From the NCBI GenBank assembly GCA_001460835.1, contig CYKH01002096.1, positions 1-26,331 on the forward strand: 26,331 nt of DNA. The letters are read 5' to 3'. The translations under genes were made by a program, and so were the position numbers. The DNA comes from Bodo saltans. Taxonomy: Eukaryota; Euglenozoa; Kinetoplastea; Eubodonida; Bodonidae. The notes under the pieces were generated by a model. That model saw only the letters and a list, made by a program, of their open reading frames with translations. It was not told the origin of the DNA and ran no database searches. This document shows positions 6,671-16,900 of the stretch, piece after piece (position 1 is the stretch's first letter; every line of letters begins with the position of its first letter).

Positions 6671-8728
6671 ATGCTACGTCGATCATTAGTGTTAGCCAGC
6701 CTACCCCCAGCAGCAACCCCCTTGGTAGCTCCCTCAAACCCTAGCGAATGGAGCGACAAAGGGAAGAAATTGCTCGGCGAGATGCGCGATGGAAAATGCT
6801 TTGACTCGAGCGTGCTAGACAAATCTGTGATTCCCACGAAGCATTTGCAGTACAGTCTATTCCGTCTCCCCATCCCAAAGCTTGAAGATACTTGCAAACG
6901 ATACTTGGACTCTGTCAAGCCCATCGTGTCGCCCGCATCATTTGATCGGACTTCAAAAATCGTTGCAGATTTTCAGCAAGGGCTTGGCAAAGAGCTGCAT
7001 GATACTCTTGTGAAAACGGATAAAGCAAATCAACACACGTCCTACATTTCTGGAGATTGGTTTGATTTGTATTTGTCCGATCGTCAGCCTCTCCCTCTCA
7101 ACTACAATCCAAGCCTCATCACGCGCAACGATCCTGACAAGGCAGATCACATCACGCGCGCCACGTTTTGGATTGCCAGCTCTGTTCGTTTTTACAAAGC
7201 GTATATTGAGAACACGTTGAAGCCGGAGGTGTTTTACTTTGGTAGCAAGAAACATTACTGCCGTGCTCCGTGGTTCCAAAAAACTGTCTCGCTGACGCCG
7301 AAGAAGTTTAGCGCAAAAGTGATGGCAATCGGTTCACAGTTTCATGCGTTTCCTTTAGATATGTCGCAGAATGACAACTTATTCAACTCCACCCGTATCC
7401 CAGGTGTTATCAAGGACGAGCTCCGTGCAAGCGGCTTCCAGCCGCACATTGTTGTGTGTTACCGTGGCCACCAGTACATTCTGAACGTTGCGGACAGCGA
7501 TTGCAATCCACTCTCCGAAGAACAAATTTACGCTCGTCTTCGCGAAATTGTGCAGCAGAACCCAACTCCAGCTCGTGCGGATGTTGGTGTGTTCACATCG
7601 CTGAACCGGTCAGAATGGAGCAGCGCTCGTACGACGCTTCTGCGCAACCCTGCAAATGCGAAGAACTTAGAATTGATTGATTCTGCAATGTTCGTTGTCA
7701 CATTGGATGAGGAGGAAACATTTTTCGATTCATGCAAAAACGCCACCGATGCCACCCGCATGTTCTTGTCGAAGAGCTCAAACCGCTGGTGGGACAAGTC
7801 ATTCTCCGTCAACGTGTCAAAGAACGGCTCTCTCGGTGTGGCGTTCGAGCATGCGTGGGGAGATGGTGTGGCGGTGCTGCGCTACACGCAGGATGTGTTC
7901 AACGACAGCATCTCTCGCTCATCGAAGACCATTCGGAAGGATGCCAGCGTGACAGAACCGGTGAACCAGTTGTCTTGGACACTTTCGTCGGAACTGGAGC
8001 ACGTCATTGCCCAAGGCAAGAATCGTTTGCAGAAGGAGATTGACGCGATGGATTTCTACGTTGGTTTGTTCGACTTGTTCGGCAAGACCGACAAAATCTT
8101 CAAAGGGCCTGCAAAGCCCGATCCCTTTATGCAAGTTGCAATGCAGCTCGCATGGTGGCGTATGTACCGTAGCACAGTGAGTACGTACGAAAGCGCAAGC
8201 ACCGCGGCGTTCCTTCGAGGTCGCACAGAGTGCATTCGCTCTGCCACCATCGAATCACAAAAGTTCACGCTGCTGATGGACAGCCCCACCGCATCCCCAC
8301 AGGAAAAGGTCGCTGCTCTCATCGCAGCAACCGACAAACACGCTGCAGTCTCGAAGGATGCCAAGATGGGTGGCGGTATCGACAGACATCTGTTTGCTTT
8401 GCGAAAGATCGCAGAGCGCCGCAACAGCACCAACATTCCTGAACTCTTTTCGGACGAGTCCTACAAAACGTTTGGAAGCAACATGTTGTCCACCTCGTCG
8501 TTGTACTCCGATGCTCTCCTTGGTGGCGGCTTTGGCCCCGTTAGTCCCGGCTACGGTCTCGGATACGCATCCGCTGACCCAATGATGTTGTTTAACATCT
8601 CCGCGTGGAAACAATCCCGAGGTGGCCCTGCACACTCGTGTGAAGAATTCTTCAAAGCTATCACTCAGTCCGTTGTGGATATGCGCAACCTCTTAGATGC
8701 TCACCCACCTGCAGTAGCGAAGAAATAG
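6671..8728 (+). CDS. CPT2: Carnitine O-palmitoyltransferase 2-like, mitochondrial
   Basis: 685 residues, close to CPT2 length (human about 658). It belongs to the choline/carnitine acyltransferase family. CPT2 re-forms long-chain acyl-CoA from acylcarnitine on the matrix side of the inner mitochondrial membrane, feeding beta-oxidation. Visible evidence: a presequence-like start MLRRSLVLAS; the family opening LQYSLFRLPIPKLEDTCKRY (59-78); the CPT2-like PLNYNPSL block; the catalytic motif FEHAWGDG with His394; and the C-terminal STS motif at 607-609 followed by a Gly-rich FGPVSPGYGLGY stretch. There is no N-terminal two-helix membrane anchor of the CPT1 type, which argues for CPT2. Carnitine acetyltransferase is the main alternative, less likely given the resemblance to CPT2 along the length. 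ATG 6671 is the first after the acceptor. Confidence 0.9.
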   Translation: MLRRSLVLASLPPAATPLVAPSNPSEWSDKGKKLLGEMRDGKCFDSSVLDKSVIPTKHLQYSLFRLPIPKLEDTCKRYLDSVKPIVSPASFDRTSKIVADFQQGLGKELHDTLVKTDKANQHTSYISGDWFDLYLSDRQPLPLNYNPSLITRNDPDKADHITRATFWIASSVRFYKAYIENTLKPEVFYFGSKKHYCRAPWFQKTVSLTPKKFSAKVMAIGSQFHAFPLDMSQNDNLFNSTRIPGVIKDELRASGFQPHIVVCYRGHQYILNVADSDCNPLSEEQIYARLREIVQQNPTPARADVGVFTSLNRSEWSSARTTLLRNPANAKNLELIDSAMFVVTLDEEETFFDSCKNATDATRMFLSKSSNRWWDKSFSVNVSKNGSLGVAFEHAWGDGVAVLRYTQDVFNDSISRSSKTIRKDASVTEPVNQLSWTLSSELEHVIAQGKNRLQKEIDAMDFYVGLFDLFGKTDKIFKGPAKPDPFMQVAMQLAWWRMYRSTVSTYESASTAAFLRGRTECIRSATIESQKFTLLMDSPTASPQEKVAALIAATDKHAAVSKDAKMGGGIDRHLFALRKIAERRNSTNIPELFSDESYKTFGSNMLSTSSLYSDALLGGGFGPVSPGYGLGYASADPMMLFNISAWKQSRGGPAHSCEEFFKAITQSVVDMRNLLDAHPPAVAKK

Positions 8729-9061
8729 TTGTGGAGAGAAGACCATGTGCCAGCGAGAGCACCACAAATTGATCGATTTGTGTGTTTTTTTCCATTTCTT
8801 TTTTTTTTCTTTTTGACCGCATGCGCAATCAACACAGAAACCGGGGGAGACTTTGCCCGTGCTGACGCGCCAATAATCCCTTCAAGGTTGAGGAGAACTA
8901 TCTATTCATGAAATTCGCTGACAAATTACAGGAAGAACCTTCCATAGATGAAAGTCGTCGTACCGAAAGTCGCAAGGACCTCCCGAGAATCATTATCATG
9001 TTTCTTTCAACTCAAATCATAATTAAAAATAGAAACCGTCACACAAAGCAATCCGAAGTCA
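8729..9061 (+). other. Intergenic region with T-run and ambiguous acceptor
   Basis: 333 bases between CPT2 and the API5-like gene. A strong T/C tract at about 8780-8815 is followed by CAACACAG, with the AG at 8836-8837. Using that AG would place three ATGs (8908, 8948, 8998) ahead of the real start. A weaker TTTCTTTCAACTC then AATAG (AG at 9031-9032) would give a clean 29-base leader. I cannot tell which is used. Confidence 0.5.
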
Positions 9062-10588
9062 ATGACAGCAGCTGAAGTATTTACCTCCTTCGTCGAGCTG
9101 GTGAAGGACGACGGAGCGCTCCACGTGGCCAACGTCGAAACCTTCAACAAGCTGCTTCAATTGTCTGAGGATCAAGCAGCTGTGAATGTTGCTGTTCGTG
9201 TCAAGATTCTTAACTTCGTCGCTCAGAGCATCAAGTACTACGACGCCAAGGTTGCAAAGGCGGTGGCCCAGCTTAGCGTGAAGATTATTGCGTCTGACTC
9301 CTTCGAAGATCCTGCTGTGATTGCGGCCATTAAGTTGTTCCCAGCACTGGCTCTGATCCCCACCGAGAACCGCCCAGACTACTTTGCACGCGAGGGTGCC
9401 GATGTCATTATTCAGGTGATTCTCGATGAAACCGCATTTAGCGCACCTGTACGTGCCGTCGCGAAAGACGCTCTTCAGGCTCTTATCCTCTCGGGTTTCA
9501 AGTCTGTCCTCACGAAGTTGATTCATTTGATTTCTGACGATCGTGAGGCTGACGAGGCAGAGTATGTTCAGAAGGAGCGCACCTTTGCTTGGGAGACTCT
9601 CCTGCAGCTCGTCAAGAATAAGGCTGCGTACGGCACTCAGTGGACTGAGGAGGTCCAGCAGCATTTCCTGCAATGCCTCGCTGTCGTCCTCCACACAGTC
9701 CCGAAGGACGAGTTCGCGAAGTTGATCGAGGTTGCGTCCAGTTTGTCGGTAGTTCGTGACCAGCAATTTCTTCCGCTGCTTGACTCATACCTTGGTGGCG
9801 CGAAACTCGACGGTCCTCGTGGCCTGGAGGGCCTGTCCATGATTTCTGCAGTCATTCCTCGCGGCGCGATCACCACCTTGGCCGAGAAGGTGATCAAGGA
9901 CCAGTTGGTGAAGAAGATTGACTTCAAGGGAGAGACAACTCCCCTGCAGCTCGCTCAGATTCAAGTCCTTGTGTTTGCCGCAAAGACCGCTAGCAACGAA
10001 GCTGCACTTGCTCTCATGGGAGAGGTCTTGGGCGCTGTGATGCTCTCCGGCATTTTCGAGGATGCATCGACCTGCCAGAGCCTCGCTCTCATCGAGGGAC
10101 TGCTCTTGAGCATGTTTTACCTGAGTCCCAAGTGCGGTCCGATGCTCCTCGCAGCCTTGAGCGACCCAACTCTCGGTGAAAAGTTGACGAAGACCACCGA
10201 AGAGCTCACTCAGCTCAACAAGCAAGTACTGTTCGCTGTGAAAAAGAAGGTCGATGCTTCGACTGCCACAAGCGACGACGCCGCCACCCTGACAGTGCTG
10301 GCCAACCTTGAATTCCTGATTGCTCCTCTCGCGAAGCGCCAAGTCCCCTCCCTTGCAGCATTTGTGCCTTCTTGGGAAAAGACCAACAAATTGCCTGAAA
10401 TTAAGCGCAAGGCCACGCGTGCCGACGCCGATGAGCCCCTGTGCAAGAAGCATGGCTCCGAGACAGCAAGAAAGCCAAACAATGGCGGCAACAACAACAA
10501 CAGCAACAATAACAAGAGCAACAACGGTCAGAAGCAACAACAAAACAACAGCGCTAAGAAGTACTCCAATGGTCCCCGAAGACGCTAA
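9062..10588 (+). CDS. API5-like (apoptosis inhibitor 5 family) helical-repeat protein
   Basis: 508 residues, near API5 length (human about 524). The sequence is almost all amphipathic helices, as in the HEAT/ARM solenoid of API5 (AAC-11). The segments PLQLAQIQVLVFAAKTASNE and ALIEGLLLSMFYLSPKCGP resemble the API5 part that precedes a family-typical end (about 425-450): LAAFVPSWEKTNKLPEIKRKAT, comparable to the API5 region with a Trp-Lys pair and a KRA signal. The tail (about 470-508) is Asn/Gln-rich with basic residues and ends RRR, probably disordered and possibly nuclear-targeting. API5 in animals is a nuclear protein that blocks apoptosis and affects mRNA export; its role in protists is unclear. 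A different HEAT-repeat protein is the alternative. Codon choice leans strongly to C- and G-ending codons, suggesting high expression (inference). Confidence 0.68.
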   Translation: MTAAEVFTSFVELVKDDGALHVANVETFNKLLQLSEDQAAVNVAVRVKILNFVAQSIKYYDAKVAKAVAQLSVKIIASDSFEDPAVIAAIKLFPALALIPTENRPDYFAREGADVIIQVILDETAFSAPVRAVAKDALQALILSGFKSVLTKLIHLISDDREADEAEYVQKERTFAWETLLQLVKNKAAYGTQWTEEVQQHFLQCLAVVLHTVPKDEFAKLIEVASSLSVVRDQQFLPLLDSYLGGAKLDGPRGLEGLSMISAVIPRGAITTLAEKVIKDQLVKKIDFKGETTPLQLAQIQVLVFAAKTASNEAALALMGEVLGAVMLSGIFEDASTCQSLALIEGLLLSMFYLSPKCGPMLLAALSDPTLGEKLTKTTEELTQLNKQVLFAVKKKVDASTATSDDAATLTVLANLEFLIAPLAKRQVPSLAAFVPSWEKTNKLPEIKRKATRADADEPLCKKHGSETARKPNNGGNNNNSNNNKSNNGQKQQQNNSAKKYSNGPRRR

Positions 10589-10948
10589 TTTTTGGTCGCT
10601 GCGACAAAAAAAAGTAGTGCTACATGAAGATGAGGGGTGAGCATGTAGGAACAAAGGAGGGTGGATGTGTGCATGGTGTAGGGTGTAACGTTGTTTATTG
10701 TGTGTGAGACATCTCACGACAAACCACATGCAGGTGTGTTCATCGTCGAAAATGGAACAATATTTTTGTGTTTCCTCCTTTATTGCGGAGAGTATTTCAA
10801 TTTTCTCACAGTTGTACTTCATCACTTGGTCCCCATCAGCAAGAGCAAAAGAGTGCACTATTTTGTTTGAAGTAGCCAAAATATCAAGGAGGACATAGTC
10901 TTAGTTTCTATTTTGAACAATTCAAACAACAAACGGAACAAGCAGAAA
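10589..10948 (+). other. Intergenic region between the API5-like gene and the giant gene
   Basis: 360 bases. The first half is G/T-rich presumed 3' UTR. The second half carries the T/C-rich acceptor region for the next gene. I see no gene or RNA signal. Confidence 0.6.
10761..10811 (+). promoter_or_regulatory. Candidate trans-splice acceptor for the giant gene
   Basis: T/C-rich sequence ends in TTTTCTCACAG, with the AG at 10810-10811. No ATG occurs between it and 10949, so the first AUG of the message is the annotated start. Confidence 0.5.
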
Positions 10949-13900
10949 ATGCATCACAATCTGCCAGCACAACTTGTAGAACAGGCAGACATGGAGAAAC
11001 TTCAAGTAAAACTCGTCCATGGAACTCTTACCAACAGCAGAAATACCTCTCCCCAGCGCAACCCCAACCACAACAGTACCACCATCAACCTCAGTCATCG
11101 GCGCTCTTCTTCCATACAACAACAGCACCACAATAACAACAGTACAACTATTTTTACAACTTCGATCGACGGTGGTATGCCACATCATCAGCACCTTGCC
11201 AGACCTCCTGCGGCAGCAGTTCCGACGAGCACCCCAGTTGATGCAGCGACGACAACCCCCCAAGAAAGAATGGCGACGTACATCCTAAACCATAAGCAGA
11301 CGTACCGCGACGATATCGAAACCTATCTCGCCTACAACGAGCGTGTCAAACGTGGGCTTGCTTTATTGCAGAATTCCAACGATGTCAAAGACGGAAAGCG
11401 AACACTTGAACTGGACGACATGGCGCATCAGCTACACCTCAGTGTCGCGGACAAATTGACGCGTGCTGAAACATTACTCGAACGTTTTCGAAGGTCGACC
11501 TCTGGCGCGCTCACGGAGCTGATTTCTCAGAGCAAAGCGTATCAAAGTCGTTCCAGCAATGATGACGATGACACAACAGCGTCAAGGTTTCCAGACGTTC
11601 CAGGTCATTTGGAAAAATTCATCTTGGAAGCGCATGAGCGCCATCGAGAAGACCGCGCTAAGATCAAGGCGAAAGCTAGCAGTCTTCGAGGCGCTGCAGG
11701 AGCAGCAACGTTTGCTCTGTCCCTCCGCGGTGGTGTGCACGAATCGAAAGGCGGTAAGCCACGAAATTCATCTGCCGTCACCCTCGCTCATCAAGATGCT
11801 GATGATGAGAGTGCTTACTCACAAGGCTCAGCATCCTTCTCTTTTGGACATTCATCACCTACTGCGAAAGGTGATCGCCGCATGACAAATTATTCTTTCG
11901 ACGACAGCGTGTCTGCAACGTCCTGCATGACAGCTTCGATTCTCTCCCCACAGTACAGTGGCGCTGATGCATCTGCTCAACAACGACAGGAGTGGTTCGA
12001 CACGATTGCGGATCATGTTGGACAGCCCTCGTCCCATCATCTCGTGGTCCCGGAGGTGGTGCACGAGATTGCGCCGGTATCTGCAAGCGAACTCGAGCGC
12101 CGCATCGATTTATTGACCGTAGATGTTGGATTGACAGTACCAGTAAAGGTCGCTGCGCAACAACCTGTGTCGATGGCGGTGTCTGCCAATGCTCCAAGTG
12201 CCACGAAAGTGCCTGAGAGCATTGCTTCGACTGCGGCGGTATTTCGTTCGCCCTCATTCGCGTCTGGTGATCATCATGCACCACCTCTATTGGGCAACAA
12301 GAGGGAGGAGGACAGAGCTGTGGAGCTGCCTAACGTTCTCGAGACGAGTGATCGTCTTGCCTCACCGGACACGTTACAGTCGTCAGGGATAATAATAGCT
12401 CGCGGCGCCTCTGAGATGAATGCCAGAAGTGTCGTTGATGATCACAGCATGTTGAACAGCACCGCACTGCAACAAGTAGACAAGCGGTCGTCCATCATCT
12501 CTGTGGCGACTAGCCCGATTTCTGGTGGTGACCTTCAGAAGCGTGGTAGCATCGCCTACACGGAAGCATCTCGGCGTCGTGGAAGCAGCTCACCGAGTGC
12601 AGACGTCGTCGTCGCAACAAGCGTCATGGTGCCTCACTCAGCGCTCCAGATGATAGAGGGCAGCAGCAGCGCCCGTGCTGCAGACGAAGGCTCAGTGCGG
12701 CAACAACAATATACAACAACATCAACAGTAGTCACAACACATCGGGCTTCCGTTGCTATTCCGCCAACGGCACGGTGGGGCAACTCATGCAATTGTGAGA
12801 GCATGTTCCATCTCATGAAAGCCAAGATGTTCGAAGACGTCAAACGTGCAGTGAAGGCGCGGTACGTTTGTGGATTCATGAACCAGATGGAAGCGATGGC
12901 GAATGAAGTGATGGACTGGAAACAAAGCATGACGGAAGAATTGGAAAGGCTTGCAGACGTTCTCACCGCGTTGCTTCATGAGAGAAAAGAAGCTGAGCGT
13001 GAAGTCGCAGAAGTGTCTGCTGCGCTTGATAGTATTAAGAGATCGCTGATGATCGACGGGAGTAGTAGTGCAGGTGGTGGCGCCAGTGCAGAGCTTATGC
13101 TGGAGCAGGTGCAAGAAACGATTGCTTTGCAGCAGAAACAACATCAGCAGCTGGTTCAACAGCAACAAGAGTTTATCGCCAGTGGTGCGTTTGTAGCAAC
13201 TCCTGGAGCAGGAACGCCGCAAATCGTAGGCACGCCGCGCCCAGAGGACCACACACCGTCGAGGTCAACAAGTCCTGCCGCGAAGTATGTCGCCTTGCTG
13301 CGCTCCGACGCCGCTGGCGCTTCGTCTCCAGCTTCGCCAGTGATAAGCACTCACGGTGGTGGCTTTAGCCCTGATGCAGCGTCGAGGCGCTGGCCGACCG
13401 TTGTTGATGTTGACGATTCTGTGGTGGAACACAACCCACCACCGAAGCGAAGCCATGAAAATAGCGAAGCTCCGCGCACCTCAAGCTTGAGCACCACGCC
13501 ACCCCCAGAAGCTCCTCCTCTTGCAGCCCTGGAGGGAGGTGGTGGTACTTCACAACATTTGCAGCGAACACGATCCATCGTCGGCTCAGTCCGTGTTGAC
13601 TGGGATCGATTCCTTCAGGATCATTCTCCTGTTGGAAAACGCGTGGAACGACTTCTCACTGCGAATCGTTTCTTAGAGGAATCATTGATGCACATGCACG
13701 ACCATTTTATCCCACCACCGCCACCCGTGACTGCCACTGGAGCCGCAGCTGCCTCGCATTGGTTATCAAACTCTCAGAAGAGACGGACGAGTCTGGGCGG
13801 CGGAGAAGGCGATGACAGTGACAACGATACCAGCAAAGCAGCAAGCTACAATACCTCAACTGCAGCTTCGCCGCGAGCTGCGGCAGCCCCAGTAGCAAAA

Positions 13901-16900
13901 CTGCGTTTGGTCTCCACTCGCATGGCGGACGCAACCACTCAGACCATTGAGGAACTTGACTACTTCCTTGACAATATTGAAAACGTGATGACTGGTGGCT
14001 CTCAGCACAACCCACAAATGGCCCTCCACATGCAAGCCACGGCTCAGTACGGCAGCGCTGCAGCGAATTCGATGATGCAAGCGGCGATGAGTGGGAGCGG
14101 GAGCGCCAGCCTCGGCGCGCCCGTAAGTCCTCTCCTCAACCGGAAAGAACCTGCCATCCTTCAACCTGCAGATGATGCGGTGTCAAAAACGGCAACGCTG
14201 CGTATGCAGCAAATGCTATCGACACTTAGCCTACCTCCTCAGATTGCGTCGCTAGTGCCGAAACAAGCCACACCGACACTTGCATCACTTTCCAACGATG
14301 ACGCCGACGAAATCGAAAAAGTAGATCCTTCTCGCCTCTCAACGACGATTGCCAGTGCTTTTCATGAAATTCTGACGTCTATTCAGGCATTCTCGAAAGA
14401 CGTGATTTCTTCGCGTGTCAAGCGTCTTCCTGCAGCTCTTCGGAGTGTTCCTGCTGCAGATGTGAACCTGTCCGTTGATGAATTCGACGATACCCTTCGG
14501 CTAAAGCTGCGGTTGATTGTGAGTCGTGTTAACGAAGCATTTCTAGGCTGCTCGTCGGCCGTGGAAAGTGTCACGGACCTTGTCACCAAAGTACAGAGTC
14601 AGAAAGACGCTCTCACGAAATCAGAAGCGCTTGTTGCAGAACTACAGCGAGCCACAACAAACTCCAAAAGCTTTAACAAAGAACGCGATGACACTGTGAA
14701 AGCATTGGAGGCAAAGGTTGCAAAACTGACTGCCGCAGCACTTCAGCAATCTGTTAAGAAAGTCGCTGCGGAAAAGTCTTCTCCGATGCAGTCCAAAGAA
14801 GGTCAACTTGGCAGAGCGAACCGCAACTTGGAGGAAACGCGAAATGTACTTGCAGGACTGGTCGAACGAGTGAAGGAGACGCTGCTTCGGTGTTGTGACT
14901 CTGGCAAGAACGTGAGCCTTGCATGTGGCCTCAAGGATATGTGGAGCAGTCATAGGTTTGCTCCGTCAGATTCCTCACCTCCAGCAGCAAGCGGGGCGGT
15001 CTCGCCCACTTCTCACGAGAATGGGCGAACGTGGCTGACGGAAGTTAACGCTCTCGAAGAAACTCTCCTGCAGATGAACACACCGGAATTCGGTTGCTAC
15101 CTGCACGCACGAGCGTACCCCGACCCAGGATTGCTTGACCTCTGCCACACGGCAGCAAAAAGCTCGGAAATGGTCATGAACATTATTCGCATGAATAAGT
15201 TCGACGTGCCGCTTCCTGCCATGGAATTCATTGGAAAAGCTCTGACAATGTTTGCCGCGCAAGGACCGAATGAGACAGAAGAAGACTTCCTTGCGCAGCG
15301 CGAGCGAGCCATCGCACGGCACGAGCCAGAGCCTATTGCAGCATACCGCCAGTTACGCGACACGACAGCGGCGGACCTGTTCAGCAGCGTCACGAAACAA
15401 CTTCACCTCATGGGAACCATGGTTCAAACTCTTCGGACAGAACTGCCGAAGCAACGAAAAGAACTCATCAAACCGTTCGTAAACGCAGCTCGCACTGTGC
15501 TAGAAATTGGACGAGAAGATCTCAAGAGCACATTGTTTGCGATGGAGTGGTACCTTAAGAAACGGCAGAATGAAAAAGCGCTTCTGCAAGGAATGGACCG
15601 AGCCCAGGAAATCCTGGACGACGCCGAAGAACATTTAAATGAGATGATGGAGCAACAAACAGAGCCGAAAGAAGACGACAATGATGACGCGAAAGACGTC
15701 GCAGAGGCGAACGGGCCCCAGGCAGAAAAAAGTGATGCACTGTCTCCACCACAACCTCATCAATTGGAAGCCTCCGTCAGTTTCATTTCGCAATCTGCGA
15801 CTGTTAATTTTTCTGAAAGTCGTAATCAAATGAGTCCCAAGAACTCAAGTCGCAAAAAGAAATTGCAACGGAACGCTTCAGCATTGTCACTTAGTCAGTC
15901 TCAGGCATCTCATGACGAGGAAGCTGATAATCCGCTTAAGGCTCTTTTCCTCCACATTCAAAATTATCGCTCGCACTCGGACGAAATTCTTCATTTGTTG
16001 AGCGACAAAAAGCTCTCAACAGTAAGTGACACGAGTGTGATCAGTGATGCGCTATCGGAGTTCACAAGCTCCCACCATGTTCCGATGACCGCCAGACTTC
16101 GACGCAATCTCAAAGATGTGATGGCCCGCATGATGTCAATCATCGAAGGGAAGAACATCGCCCAAACGCTTTCTCGCGACGCCTCAGAGGGAACCGAAGT
16201 GCTGGAGTGGGTGGACGAAATGTGCCAAACCGGTGACATCACTTTCCGAGACCAAGGAACGGATTATGTGGTTGATGATTTCGAACCCTATGAAGGTGAT
16301 CCAACGATGATTCAAGAACTTTTCGAACAGTTCGAAGAGCAAATCCATTCGAAGTTGGATGTAGAAGACCGAGTCTTCAGTGGCGAGGGTGAAGACTACG
16401 CCGGGGTCGCCAGCTCGCCACTTCTCGTAGATGCCGAACACCACGACGGCGAACAACAACAACAACAACAACAGGGATCCCCTGCAGACGGAGGCGGTCA
16501 CGTAAGTCCTCAGCGGGGGCATCTACCGCTGTCATCGCCATCCGGTGCCACTGATGATCTCCTCCACTCACCTTCAAAACGCAACAGCAAAAAGAAAACT
16601 TGTGCGAATGTGTACGTCCAGACGGCAGTGGATACGGACACCATGGCAACCCTCTATCAACGCGTCCCACTTCCACAGCTGTTTTTGTGCCGCACGTCGC
16701 TCATGCACGCCCTTGACACGCTTGCGGATAGCATCGGGGCAACCGCTGCAAATCCAAACAACAGCTTCGATGTCAATCCGCAAGAAGAAATTCAGCGAAT
16801 GCGCAATAGTGCAGTCGCGATGGAAGGGTTACATTCGTACCGCCGTGGAAACAGCAACCGGGAGCTTGGCTTGCAGTGGATATCCCTCATGGACCAAACG

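Noticed and set aside
9059-10879. Minus-strand ORFs of 235 and 364 codons opposite the API5-like gene
   Set aside because: They are mirror images of a codon-biased coding strand. The sense protein has a clear helical-repeat pattern, while the antisense products have none.
10913-10948. Upstream extension of the giant protein (and similar non-ATG extensions at 5248, 6572, 19833, 24286 and 25123)
   Set aside because: These begin at TTG, GTG or similar codons, several run through splice-signal tracts, and the first ATG after the acceptor gives a better start.
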